A stretch of 53,653 nt of DNA, taken from the NCBI GenBank assembly GCA_021804565.1, contig JAJZHK010000015.1:1-53653 (forward strand), in the 5' to 3' direction. A program made the position numbers and the translations under genes. This stretch comes from Pseudomonadota bacterium (GTDB lineage: Bacteria > Pseudomonadota > Gammaproteobacteria > Pseudomonadales > Moraxellaceae). Within the stretch, counting starts at the first letter, position 1; every line of letters begins with the position of its first letter. Below the pieces are notes generated by a model. That model saw nothing but the letters and a program-made list of their open reading frames with translations. It was not told the DNA's origin and did no database searches. Positions 7,684-18,521 of the stretch are shown here, in pieces.

Positions 7684-9177
7684 ATGCAGCTGCACATCAA
7701 ATCCGCACATGCCGCTCTCGATCGTCAAGCCGCATTGGTGATCGCCGTAGGCCCAGACCTGCAACTGAGCGCCGCCGCCGAAGCCATCGACCAGCAAACC
7801 CAGGGAGAGCTGCGTCTGGCCCTCAAAGCAGCAGGCTTTGAAGGCAAACTGGCGCAGACCCTGCCCCTGTGGCGGCTGTCCGGCCTCAACCATGACTGGC
7901 TGCTGGTCGTCGGACAGGGCCCCGCCAGTGAATTGAAGCCCTCATCTTTATTGAAGATGACCCAGGCGGCGGTACGTCAGTTGCAGTCCTTGCACCTTGC
8001 CCATGCCCGCTTCACGCTGGCCGAGCTGAACCTTGCCCAGGCTGAACCGCTGGACCTGCTTGCGCAGATGGCTCGCACCGTCCTCGATACCAGCTACCGT
8101 TTCGATCGCTACAAATCCAAGCCTGGCAAGAGCTCCACGCTGACCCAGGTCAGCTTCACCGTTGATGAACGCATTCCCATGAGCGCCGGACGTGAAGCGC
8201 TGAACTGGGCCGAGGCGGTGGCTGCAGGGACAGCCCTGGCGCGCGAGCTGGGCAACCTGCCCGGCAATGTCTGTACCCCGCGTTATCTTGCCGAACAGGC
8301 CGAGGAACTGGGCAAAGGACAGCGCAAGGTCAAAGTCAAGGTGCTCGGCGAGGCACAGCTGGAAAAGATGGGCGCTGGCGCCTTCATGGCGGTCAGCCGC
8401 GGTAGCGCACAGGAAGGACAGCTGGTCAGCATCGAGTATCGTGGCGGAGCCCCGCGCCAAGCCCCCATCGCACTTGTCGGCAAGGGCATCACCTTTGACA
8501 CCGGCGGCATTTCCCTCAAGCCTGCCGCGACCATGGATGAGATGAAGTTTGATATGTGCGGCGCCGCCAGCGTACTTGGCGTCATGCGTGCGATCATCGC
8601 GGCCCAGTTGCCGATCAATGTCGTCGGGGTGATCGCCTGCGCCGAAAACATGCCCTCCAGCACCGCCGGTCGCCCTGGCGACATCGTCACCTCGCTTTCC
8701 GGCAAAACCATAGAAATTCTCAATACCGATGCCGAAGGACGACTGGTGCTCTGCGATGCTTTGACCTACACACAAAAGACCTTCAAGCCGAGCACCATCA
8801 TCGATATCGCCACCTTGACCGGTGCCTGCGTCGTCGCCTTGGGCAAGGTGGCTTGCGGCGTATTCAGCGAAGATGATGGGCTTGCTGAAGATCTGCTGGC
8901 CGCGGGTGAAGCGAGCATGGACTTAGGCTGGCGCTTGCCGGTATGGAAGGACTACCAGGAACTGCTCGACTCAACGTGTGCCGACATGGCCAATATCGGT
9001 GGACCGACGGCAGGAGCGATCACCGCTGCCTGTTTCCTGGCCCGCTTTATGGAAGGGCAACGCTGGGCACACCTCGACATTGCCGGTACCGCTTGGCTGA
9101 GTGGTGCGCAAAAAGGCGCCACCGGACGCCCGGTCCCGCTGCTCACCGAATACCTGCGTCGGCAAGCCTATGCCTGA
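7684..9177 (+). CDS. pepA: PepA, leucyl aminopeptidase (M17)
   Basis: A two-metal cytosolic aminopeptidase that removes N-terminal residues from peptides. The E. coli homologue also binds DNA in XerCD site resolution and carAB control. The 497-residue protein carries the M17 core: GKGITFDTGGISLKP with the metal-binding Lys and Asp, MKFDMCGAASVLG, and the signature NTDAEGRLVL at about residue 347. The ATG at 7684 follows GAGGA at good spacing; the longer frame upstream lacks a ribosome site and runs into the lptG promoter region. It begins the pepA-holC-valS gene set and overlaps holC by 8 bases. Confidence 0.95.
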   Translation: MQLHIKSAHAALDRQAALVIAVGPDLQLSAAAEAIDQQTQGELRLALKAAGFEGKLAQTLPLWRLSGLNHDWLLVVGQGPASELKPSSLLKMTQAAVRQLQSLHLAHARFTLAELNLAQAEPLDLLAQMARTVLDTSYRFDRYKSKPGKSSTLTQVSFTVDERIPMSAGREALNWAEAVAAGTALARELGNLPGNVCTPRYLAEQAEELGKGQRKVKVKVLGEAQLEKMGAGAFMAVSRGSAQEGQLVSIEYRGGAPRQAPIALVGKGITFDTGGISLKPAATMDEMKFDMCGAASVLGVMRAIIAAQLPINVVGVIACAENMPSSTAGRPGDIVTSLSGKTIEILNTDAEGRLVLCDALTYTQKTFKPSTIIDIATLTGACVVALGKVACGVFSEDDGLAEDLLAAGEASMDLGWRLPVWKDYQELLDSTCADMANIGGPTAGAITAACFLARFMEGQRWAHLDIAGTAWLSGAQKGATGRPVPLLTEYLRRQAYA

Positions 9178-9610
9178 AGCCACCTTTTATACCCTGGCCG
9201 CCGATCTCGACGCACGTGGCCGCCAGGCGTGGATCTTGCGCATCGTTGAAAAAGTGACCCAGCAAAAACTGGGTCTGCTGCTGCGCTGCCAGGATCGTGA
9301 AGAAGCCCTGTGCATGGACGAGCTGCTGTGGGCGGGCCGTCCGGAGAGCTTCATCCCGCATGCTCTGGCTGACGAAGCTCCCAGCAAGAGACCGGCAACA
9401 CTCATCACCTGGGTCGCCGGTCCGCAGCCGCCAGCAGCCGTGCTCTTCAACCTCGCCGTGGAGCTCCCGCAGGTTCTGCCGCCAAGTCGTCTGCTGCTGC
9501 TCGTCGAAGGCGATGAAATGCAGCGGGCACAACGGCGCCAACAATGGAAATGGCTGAAAGCCCAGCATTGGCAGCTGAGCAATCACACACTGTCATCGAC
9601 TGCGTCTTAA
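9170..9610 (+). CDS. holC: HolC, DNA polymerase III chi subunit
   Basis: Accessory clamp-loader subunit; chi joins psi and contacts single-stranded DNA-binding protein at the replication fork. The 146-residue protein matches the family in ATFYTLAAD at the N-terminus, [20 protein letters not shown] in the centre and a Val/Leu-rich strand ([17 protein letters not shown]) near the end. The start overlaps the pepA stop, and pepA-holC-valS is a conserved gammaproteobacterial order. The stop codon lies inside the -35 element proposed for valS. Confidence 0.93.
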   Translation: MPEATFYTLAADLDARGRQAWILRIVEKVTQQKLGLLLRCQDREEALCMDELLWAGRPESFIPHALADEAPSKRPATLITWVAGPQPPAAVLFNLAVELPQVLPPSRLLLLVEGDEMQRAQRRQQWKWLKAQHWQLSNHTLSSTAS

Positions 9611-9636
9611 CGCCAGCCCCCACAGCCTTGTATAAT
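9607..9636 (+). promoter_or_regulatory. Candidate sigma-70 promoter for valS
   Basis: A perfect TATAAT at 9631-9636 with TTAACG at 9607-9612, 18 bases apart. The -35 overlaps the holC stop codon. The ATG of valS lies 30 bases downstream, so valS probably has its own promoter besides read-through from pepA-holC. Confidence 0.5.
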
Positions 9637-9666
9637 GCCCCTCCCTCCCTGACCGAGCGCACGCTG

Positions 9667-12488
<2,822 letters not shown>

Positions 12489-12492
<4 letters not shown>

Positions 12493-13364
12493 ACCGTTGC
12501 GTCCTGTTCGCAGACGTCTGTGGTAGCAGCCGCCTCTATGAAGTGCTCGGTGACCGGCCCGCGGCCGAGTTGATGAGGTCGGCTCTGGAACGCATGGCGC
12601 GCTGTATCGAGTCGTATCAGGGTCAGGTCATCAAGACCCTCGGCGACGAGATCATGGCCGTATTTATCACACCGGATGACGCGCTCAGCTGCGCCTTGCA
12701 GCTCCCCGCTCAGCTGCTCGACCTGTCGACGCCACTGCGCTTGCGCCAAGGCTTGCAATACGGTGTCGTCGTCGAGGAGCAAGCGGACATTTTTGGCGAC
12801 ACGGTCAATACCGCCGCCCGTATTGCCGGTCTCGCCCAGGCCGGTCAAATTCTACTCGGTCAGGCTGTCGCGGATGCTCTCAGCAAATCCATGCAGGACC
12901 AAGTTCGCAGACTCAATAGCCTGCCCTTGCGCGGCAAAGAAAACGATGTCGGTCTTTTTGAAGCCATCATCGCCACCGAAGACATGACGCAACTGCTCAG
13001 CCAGGCACAAAGCCTGCCATCGGGCCCCAGACTGCTGCTTGCGCAAGGCGGCAAAACCCGCCAGCTGCATGTTGGCGACAGTCTCAGCCTGGGGCGCGCC
13101 GAAGACAACGACTGGGTGATCGACTCGCCACGCGCCTCACGTCGGCACGCGCGCATCGAGGTCTTCAGTGACCGCTGCAGCCTGACGGACTTCAGCAGCA
13201 ATGGTACCACCCTGCTGACGGCCCAGAACGAAAGACTGCTGCTGCGCCATACCAGCCACAGCCTGTATGGTCAGGGCTGGCTGGCCTGTGGCGAAGAAGC
13301 GCAAGCGCAGGCCGAGCACAGCATCCATTTCAGCTTGATTCAGGAAATGAGCCCGGTTCGCTAA
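12489..13364 (+). CDS. Class III adenylate/guanylate cyclase with C-terminal FHA domain
   Basis: Residues 1-160 form a class III cyclase domain. The two metal-binding Asp are D9 (FADVCGSS) and D53 (KTLGDEIM); K49 and D100 sit where adenylate cyclases read the base; N107 and R111 (NTAAR) sit at the transition-state positions. All catalytic residues therefore appear present, and ATP is the likelier substrate. Residues about 190-265 form an FHA domain ([22 protein letters not shown]), a phosphothreonine-peptide reader. No membrane segment. The start overlaps the valS stop by four bases, an unusual partner. The 3' end overlaps the convergent DUF1653 gene by 35 bases. The kinase that would feed the FHA domain is not in the window. 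Confidence 0.88.
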
Positions 13365-13572
13365 GTCGCTCAAAACGACGACGGCCTGGCGCATATTCAC
13401 CGGCAAAAAGAGCCAAAGGCCTCACCCAAAAACCATAAGCACCGTACAAAGCCTGGTAGACCACCATCAGCTCTTCGGTTTCACTATGACGAGCCAGGCC
13501 CAAGACCTGATAGAGCTGCCCTTTATAGTGCCGATACAGGCCAGCCCGTACCCCCTCAGCCTCATGAACCAC
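13330..13572 (-). CDS. DUF1653 family small protein
   Basis: An 80-residue protein with the DUF1653 core: GLYRHYKGQLYQVLGLARHS, then VVYQALYG and FWVRPLALF. Family function is not known; members are small soluble proteins with conserved aromatic and Arg/His residues. The GTG start at 13572 overlaps the end of the CBS-domain gene by 11 bases, suggesting coupling. Its 3' end lies antisense to the last 35 bases of the cyclase gene. Confidence 0.85.
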   Translation of the reverse strand: MVHEAEGVRAGLYRHYKGQLYQVLGLARHSETEELMVVYQALYGAYGFWVRPLALFAGEYAPGRRRFERLSEPGSFPESS

Positions 13573-13996
13573 GAATATACTGCTCCAGCTGATCGATCAT
13601 GTTCTGCTGGCGCGAGATGATTGCCTTGACCAGGTCACCGATGGACACCATGCCTTGCAAGCGCCCCTGGTCGAGCACCGGCAGATGGCGCAAGCGGCGC
13701 TCGGTCATCAGGGACATGCAAACCTCGATCGGGGTCAGACTATCCACCGTCAGCACATCATGGGTCATGATATCGCGCACTTCGGTGGTGTAAGAAGATC
13801 GCTCCATCAGGGCCACCTTGCGCGCATAGTCACGCTCACTGAGTATACCGACGACCTGTCCGTCCTCAATGACGATCAGGGCCCCGATCTTGCGCTCAGC
13901 CATAATGTGCAAAGCCTCAAGCACGGTAGCTCCCGGCGCAATAGAAAAAACCTCAGTTATATCCTTATCACGTAAAACATCACCTGCTGTAGCCAT
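13562..13996 (-). CDS. CBS-domain pair protein
   Basis: A 144-residue protein made only of two CBS motifs (about residues 8-65 and 75-135): ATVLEALHIMAERKIGALIVIEDGQVVGILSE-type, then DIMTHDVLTVDSLTP and RRLRHLPVLDQGRLQGMVSIGD. Stand-alone CBS pairs bind adenine nucleotides such as AMP or ATP and act as energy sensors; the target here is unknown. The ATG at 13996 is preceded by AGGAG at good spacing. Followed by the overlapping DUF1653 gene. Confidence 0.92.
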   Translation of the reverse strand: MATAGDVLRDKDITEVFSIAPGATVLEALHIMAERKIGALIVIEDGQVVGILSERDYARKVALMERSSYTTEVRDIMTHDVLTVDSLTPIEVCMSLMTERRLRHLPVLDQGRLQGMVSIGDLVKAIISRQQNMIDQLEQYIRGS

Positions 13997-14271
13997 GACC
14001 AACTCCTGTACCTATAGGCCCATCTTGTTGTAGCACAGGCCCGTGACCTTGGGGAGAAGCTTTTGCTGCCAAAATGTGTATTCCTGGCAAGGGTGTATGT
14101 TAAACCTCCAGCGCAGACACCTAGATGTAGCGACCCGCGTTTGAAACCGACCGTAGCCGCCATCACGCTGAGCCTCCTTGCAACAGTGTATTGTCATTCC
14201 CTGTCTTTTTATGCATGGGCAAGCGCTCTACAGTAATTGCACTGCAACGAGATATTGACCCAAGGGAGTTC

Positions 14272-14847
14272 ATGATGAAAAAGATCTGCGTGGTGTATTT
14301 CAGTGGCTATGGCCACACGGCAAAGCTGGCTCAAGCGCTCATGGCGGGCGCACGTGGCGTCGCCGGCAGCGAAGTGCATGAGTGCCGCATCGACAATGAA
14401 GGCCAGATCCGTGATGCCGACTGGCAGTTGCTGGCTGCAGCTGATGCCATCGTCTACGGCAGTCCCACCTATATGGGCGGCCCAGCTTGGCAATTCAAAA
14501 AGTTTGCCGACGCCTCCTCCAAGCCCTGGTTCAGCCAAGCCTGGAAGAACAAGATCGCTGCAGGCTTCACCAATTCAGCCTCGACCAACGGCGACAAGTA
14601 CGCCACCATCCAGTACCTTTGGACGCTGTCTCAGCAACACGGCCAGATTTGGGTGGGCACCGGCCTGCTGCCCTCCAATGCCAAAGCGCATGGACCCGAA
14701 CATGTCAACTGGAGCGCCGGCTTTGGTGGTCTGATGTCAATTTCCCCTTCCGATGCCAGCCCTGATGAAGCGCCACGTTCGGGGGATCTGGAAACGGCCC
14801 GTCTGTTTGGTGAGCGTATAGCCCAGATCACCCATCAACTGGGCTGA
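14272..14847 (+). CDS. WrbA-like flavodoxin / NAD(P)H:quinone oxidoreductase
   Basis: A 191-residue flavodoxin-fold protein. The FMN phosphate loop is VYFSGYGHTAKLAQAL near the N-terminus, and GSPTYMGGPAWQFKKFAD is the second flavin-contact loop. FTNSASTNGDKYATIQYL and an HGQIWVGTG strand follow, as in WrbA-type quinone oxidoreductases, which reduce quinones by two electrons and protect against redox stress. The ATG at 14272 follows AAGGGAG. It is monocistronic, converging on the SDR gene with a strong hairpin between them. Confidence 0.85.
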   Translation: MMKKICVVYFSGYGHTAKLAQALMAGARGVAGSEVHECRIDNEGQIRDADWQLLAAADAIVYGSPTYMGGPAWQFKKFADASSKPWFSQAWKNKIAAGFTNSASTNGDKYATIQYLWTLSQQHGQIWVGTGLLPSNAKAHGPEHVNWSAGFGGLMSISPSDASPDEAPRSGDLETARLFGERIAQITHQLG

Positions 14848-14853
14848 TCAGGC

Positions 14854-14877
14854 GGCGGAGGCTGCGATGCCTCCGCC
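14854..14877. terminator. Inverted repeat between convergent genes
   Basis: GGCGGAGGC and GCCTCCGCC form a perfect 9-bp GC-rich stem with a 6-base loop, 7 bases after the flavodoxin stop and 26 bases from the SDR stop on the other strand. There is no clear T-run on either side, so its role as a bidirectional terminator is only likely. Confidence 0.4.
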
Positions 14878-14902
14878 CGGCTTCACGGCTGGGCGCATGG
14901 CT

Positions 14903-15673
14903 CTATGCTGAATGACCTCGCGCCTTGGCGACGAACTCATTGATCTGGGTGAGTGCTGCATCGAAGCGGCCCTGCTCTTGCGCAAAGCGCAGAAAACCCA
15001 CCCTCTCCACCAGGATCTCCCTGGGCGTCGGTTGCTGCCGAAAAAGCGCGATCACTTCATCGGCAAACGTCTCGAGCGGCTGATAGCCCGGTCGCGTCTC
15101 CTGCCCTGGGGTCAGGCCGGTTTGCACCGCAGGCGGTGCCAGTTCGATCACCTCGACCCTGCCCTGCAAGGCTTCACGCATCGCCACCGTATAAGAGTGG
15201 ATGGCCGCCTTGGTCGCACTATAGGTGGGAGCGATCGTCAGCGGCACAAAGGCCAGCCCAGAGGTCACATTCACGATAGCCGCATCCGGCTGGGTCAGCA
15301 GATGCTCGATAAGTGCATTACTCAGACGAATAGGGCCGAGCAAATTGGTGTTGACCGTCTCCTCGGCATCAGCCAGGCTGCGGGCGTGGTCCAGACTTTC
15401 ATAACGCATGATACCGGCGTTGTTGATCAGCACATTGAGCTTCGGATAGGCCGCCAGCAGGCGCTGAGCAAAATCGGCGACACCTGCGGCGCTGTTGATA
15501 TCGAGCGTGAGGGCATGCATATTGGGGCGCCCGGCGATCGCCCGCTGGAGTGCTTCTAGCCGTCGTCCAGCGATGATGACGGTATTGCCGCAATCATGAA
15601 AGCGATGCGCGAGCGCCTCGCCTATGCCTGATCCACCGCCGGTGATGAGTATGGTGTTACCCGATGTTTTCAT
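14903..15673 (-). CDS. Short-chain dehydrogenase/reductase (DltE-like)
   Basis: A 256-residue NAD(P)-dependent oxidoreductase with the classical SDR motifs: TGGGSGIGEALAHRF cofactor loop, NNAGIM, active-site Ser in NVTSGLAF, and YSATK with the catalytic Tyr and Lys. The C-terminal half (ELAPPAVQTGL, then ETFADEVIALF) matches the DltE-like group of short SDRs; the substrate is unknown. The ATG at 15673 follows AAGGAG. It stands alone, 270 bases downstream of tRNA-Leu. Confidence 0.9.
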   Translation of the reverse strand: MKTSGNTILITGGGSGIGEALAHRFHDCGNTVIIAGRRLEALQRAIAGRPNMHALTLDINSAAGVADFAQRLLAAYPKLNVLINNAGIMRYESLDHARSLADAEETVNTNLLGPIRLSNALIEHLLTQPDAAIVNVTSGLAFVPLTIAPTYSATKAAIHSYTVAMREALQGRVEVIELAPPAVQTGLTPGQETRPGYQPLETFADEVIALFRQQPTPREILVERVGFLRFAQEQGRFDAALTQINEFVAKARGHSA

Positions 15674-15945
15674 GAATGGCTGCTCCTTCGATGACTGCGC
15701 CCTGCCAGCGCCCAGACCTGTATCCTGCAACACCAGGATCACCGCCCGGAACCTGGAGGGTCCGGCCGCCTTGCACACGCTGAGCGGAGAGCTCTTGGGT
15801 GCACCATCGGGTTGTCCAGAAACAGGGCATGGAACAACTGAGGCTCTTGCCGGCAGATATCCTGGGGTGTCCGCGCTCGCCTATGGACTTGAGCGACTCA
15901 CGGTAAGCCGCTCTGGCTCTCAGCCATCCAAGCCTTGGGGCGGTT

Positions 15946-16030
15946 TGGTGCGGGTAGTCAGACTCGAACTGACACGAATTTCTTCGCAAGAACCTAAATC
16001 TTGTGCGTCTACCAATTTCGCCATACCCGC
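15946..16030 (-). tRNA. tRNA-Leu (anticodon TAG)
   Basis: On the minus strand the 7-bp acceptor stem is GCGGGTA with TACCCGC, the discriminator is A, and CCA is encoded (15946-15948). The anticodon stem CAAGA/TCTTG holds the loop TTTAGGT, giving anticodon TAG. A long variable arm follows (about 13 bases), and the T arm has GTTCGAGTC. The size of 85 bases and long variable arm fit a class II tRNA-Leu. Confidence 0.96.
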
Positions 16031-16057
16031 GCTGAGCACGCCACAGCTTCTCGGGTC

Positions 16058-16086
16058 ATTCTACCTGAGTGCCCGCCGCAAGTCAG
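16058..16086 (-). promoter_or_regulatory. Candidate promoter for tRNA-Leu
   Basis: On the minus strand CTGACT (16081-16086) and TAGAAT (16058-16063) are 17 bases apart, with the tRNA 5' end 28 bases downstream. A GC-rich stretch between the -10 and the gene is compatible with stringent control, but this is not proven. Confidence 0.5.
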
Positions 16087-16111
16087 TATCAAGACGCCGG
16101 AAATGCTCGCA

Positions 16112-17701
16112 TCAGCTCCAGAAATAACTACGGTGATTGACCTCGATGTGATCGGCCACATAGCTGGCAATAGCGGCCACCGTCATTTTCGGCGGCACCG
16201 TGATTCCTTGCGGCAGGACGCTGGCATCGACGATGAACAAGCCATGCACATCATGCATTTCACAGACCTCATCGACCACCGAAGCGAAAGGATCCGTGCC
16301 CATACGACAAGTCCCTTGCGGCTGCAGCGAGGCTACACGCAGACTGTACATCCCCATGGGCTCATAGCTGATTTTGGCGACCGCCTGATCAAGATCGAAG
16401 ACTGAATGGACCTCGGTCTTCTGGAAGGTTGGCAGCAGGACCGATGAAGCCCCTGCCGCGAAAAAGATACGTGCGGCATGAGCGATGCCACGCTTGAGAT
16501 CTTCGAGGTTGGCGCGGCTCAGGTTCCACTGAATATTTTTGTGGGGATCATGGCTCGTTCCTGAACTGAACACCGAGCCCTGACCTTCATCCTGAACAAA
16601 AACCTGCAGCATGGCGTAGTAGCGATAGTCGCCCATGAAGGCCATATGGCTGTTACCCACACCCAGACCACCGGTGGACAAAAGCTGCACGGGCGCTGGC
16701 AGCCCTGACATCATGAAGATCTTGCCGTCATGGGGACCGAGAAATTGATCGACATAGACACCTGACAAAGCCCCACGCCAACCATAGACAGCTTGCGGAA
16801 AGCGCCCCACCATCGATACGAAAGGATTCAGATACAGGTTATGTCCGAGGGTGCCCGATTGAAAACCCAGACCACTGCGCTGCAATAACAGCGGCGACTG
16901 TATAGCCCCTGCCGCCATCACGATCACCTGAGCATCGATACGCATCTGCGCGACGATCTCATTGGAGTCAGGGTCGATGACATTGGCGATGACCGCTGAG
17001 GCCCGTCCATGTGAGGTCAAGACTTGCGTGGCATGACAATCTGAATAAAGACGCGCGCCCATCGCCGCCGCCCACGGCAGGTAAGTCACCAGGGTCGACT
17101 GCTTGCGATCGGTACGGCAGCCGGCCAGACAATGCCCTGTCAAGGCGCACTGCTTGACCGTGCGCGCCAAAGGCTTCCAGGACCAGGCGAGATCGTCGCA
17201 GCCCTGAATCACTTTATTGGCGCACTCATTGATCTCATGCGGCTCATTGATATGCACACTGAGCCTGCGCTCGACTTTCTCATAAAAGGGACGCAGGCGA
17301 TCGGGTGCCATGGCTTTCAGGCCGAGCTCTTTGGACCAATGCTCGAGCACATAATCCGGAGCACGAAAAGCGACACCCGCATCGATGGTGGTTGACCCAC
17401 CTATCCCTGTCCCCTGAAACACCGGAACGTCAAAGGTGGTATTGACCTGCAAGGCCCCATCGACATAAGAGCGCTGTATGGTTTCAGCCATATCCTCGTG
17501 CATCTCGCTGCTGGGGACGTAGCGCCCCGACTCGAGCACGATGACACTACGGCCCTGACGCGCCAGCTCGAAAGCCATCACCGCGCCACCCGCACCTGAG
17601 CCCACCACGACGACATCGGCTTTGAGGCGCAAAACCTTTTCGATATGATCACGCGCCTGAATGACGGGTATGCCATCCTTGGGTACTTCGTGGAATTTCA
17701 T
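16112..17701 (-). CDS. GMC-family FAD-dependent dehydrogenase with Cys triad
   Basis: A 529-residue flavoprotein. FAD binds at GSGAGG (residues 34-39) and through GTGIGGSTTIDAGVAFRAP. The triad C185-x5-C191-x3-C195 has the spacing reported for the 3Fe-4S ligands of bacterial FAD-dependent glucose dehydrogenase alpha subunits. The C-terminal block (GTCRMGTDPFASVVDE, then FIVDASVLP) is of GMC type. However, the place usually reading His-Pro-x-Gly reads Gln-Pro-Gln-Gly, and the usual Asn-Pro of the last motif is Val-Pro-Pro, so the catalytic residues may differ. It has no signal peptide; the upstream gene encodes a Tat-signal partner 57 bases away. Substrate (sugar, alcohol or sterol) unknown. 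No cytochrome subunit follows; tRNA-Leu does. Confidence 0.85.
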   Translation of the reverse strand: MKFHEVPKDGIPVIQARDHIEKVLRLKADVVVVGSGAGGAVMAFELARQGRSVIVLESGRYVPSSEMHEDMAETIQRSYVDGALQVNTTFDVPVFQGTGIGGSTTIDAGVAFRAPDYVLEHWSKELGLKAMAPDRLRPFYEKVERRLSVHINEPHEINECANKVIQGCDDLAWSWKPLARTVKQCALTGHCLAGCRTDRKQSTLVTYLPWAAAMGARLYSDCHATQVLTSHGRASAVIANVIDPDSNEIVAQMRIDAQVIVMAAGAIQSPLLLQRSGLGFQSGTLGHNLYLNPFVSMVGRFPQAVYGWRGALSGVYVDQFLGPHDGKIFMMSGLPAPVQLLSTGGLGVGNSHMAFMGDYRYYAMLQVFVQDEGQGSVFSSGTSHDPHKNIQWNLSRANLEDLKRGIAHAARIFFAAGASSVLLPTFQKTEVHSVFDLDQAVAKISYEPMGMYSLRVASLQPQGTCRMGTDPFASVVDEVCEMHDVHGLFIVDASVLPQGITVPPKMTVAAIASYVADHIEVNHRSYFWS

Positions 17702-17758
17702 CTATCGCCCATCCCTTACTATCCGTCCTTCTTGGTCCACCACAGCAGTCGCCGTCCT

Positions 17759-18352
17759 TCAAAGGTCGGTCGGCATAGGGGCATTACCGAGTTTGCGCAC
17801 CCCCCACCGTAAAGAAACCGGGCCGTCGTAATCGAGATAAGGATTGACACGCTGATCACGCCAGTAGGCCAGAGCCACGACCGATTTGAGGCTGGTGATC
17901 AGCCCACGCTGAAAAAAGTAGCCGTTTTGCCACTTTTCCATATAAGCCAGTGCCGCATCGTCAGACATGCTGGAAAAACGGCTGAAGCGGTAACCCGGAC
18001 TGAACTCAAAAATCTTGCCGGCAAGGTTGACATTGGCCCGCACCGGCTTGCTCAGATGACTGATCATCAAGTCGATATTCTGCATGACGGGGATATCGAT
18101 CGTCGAAGGCATGCCGAGAACTTCGGGATGTAAAAAGACCTCACGGATACGATTGAGTACGCGATACTCAAGCAAGGTCAGGTAACGTATTTCCGAAGGC
18201 ACAGCGATGACTTCATCGGCATAGGCCCGTTGCCAGGAGGATGCCAACATGGCCAGACCACCGGCCACCCCCAGGCTGTGCCGCAAAAAACTGCGACGCG
18301 ACAACGGTGCCAGCTGTTCCTTCAGCACCGACTCGAGATCCTCGTTGAGCAC
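17759..18352 (-). CDS. Tat-exported gluconate-2-dehydrogenase-subunit-3-like partner
   Basis: A 197-residue protein with a twin-arginine signal (LSRRSFLRHSLGVAGGLAML, about residues 17-36) followed by an AYADE cleavage region. The mature part is mostly helical (LTLLEYRVLNRIREVFL, then VVALAYWRDQRVNPYLDYDG), as in the small gamma subunits of membrane FAD dehydrogenases. In those enzymes the gamma subunit carries the signal and the folded flavoprotein is exported with it. This fits the next gene, a GMC flavoprotein without a signal. The start is GTG with GGAGG at good spacing; an ATG alternative would cut into the signal. Confidence 0.75.
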   Translation of the reverse strand: MLNEDLESVLKEQLAPLSRRSFLRHSLGVAGGLAMLASSWQRAYADEVIAVPSEIRYLTLLEYRVLNRIREVFLHPEVLGMPSTIDIPVMQNIDLMISHLSKPVRANVNLAGKIFEFSPGYRFSRFSSMSDDAALAYMEKWQNGYFFQRGLITSLKSVVALAYWRDQRVNPYLDYDGPVSLRWGVRKLGNAPMPTDL

Positions 18353-18521
18353 CTTGCCTCCGCTAGGCCCGCCTCCGTTTTCAGGAGTGGCGCGCCATCG
18401 ACTGATTTTGTTGATTATTGTGGCCTACCAAAAGCAGGCAGCAAGCTTTCTGAGTGTACTCTAACTACCTGTGAAACCCTAGATTAAGCGCCTGATGCAT
18501 TACAAAAATGCAAAACTTGAC

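Noticed and set aside
15624-16127. Plus-strand open frame across tRNA-Leu
   Set aside because: It runs through the tRNA gene and the start of the SDR gene antisense; no recognisable protein.
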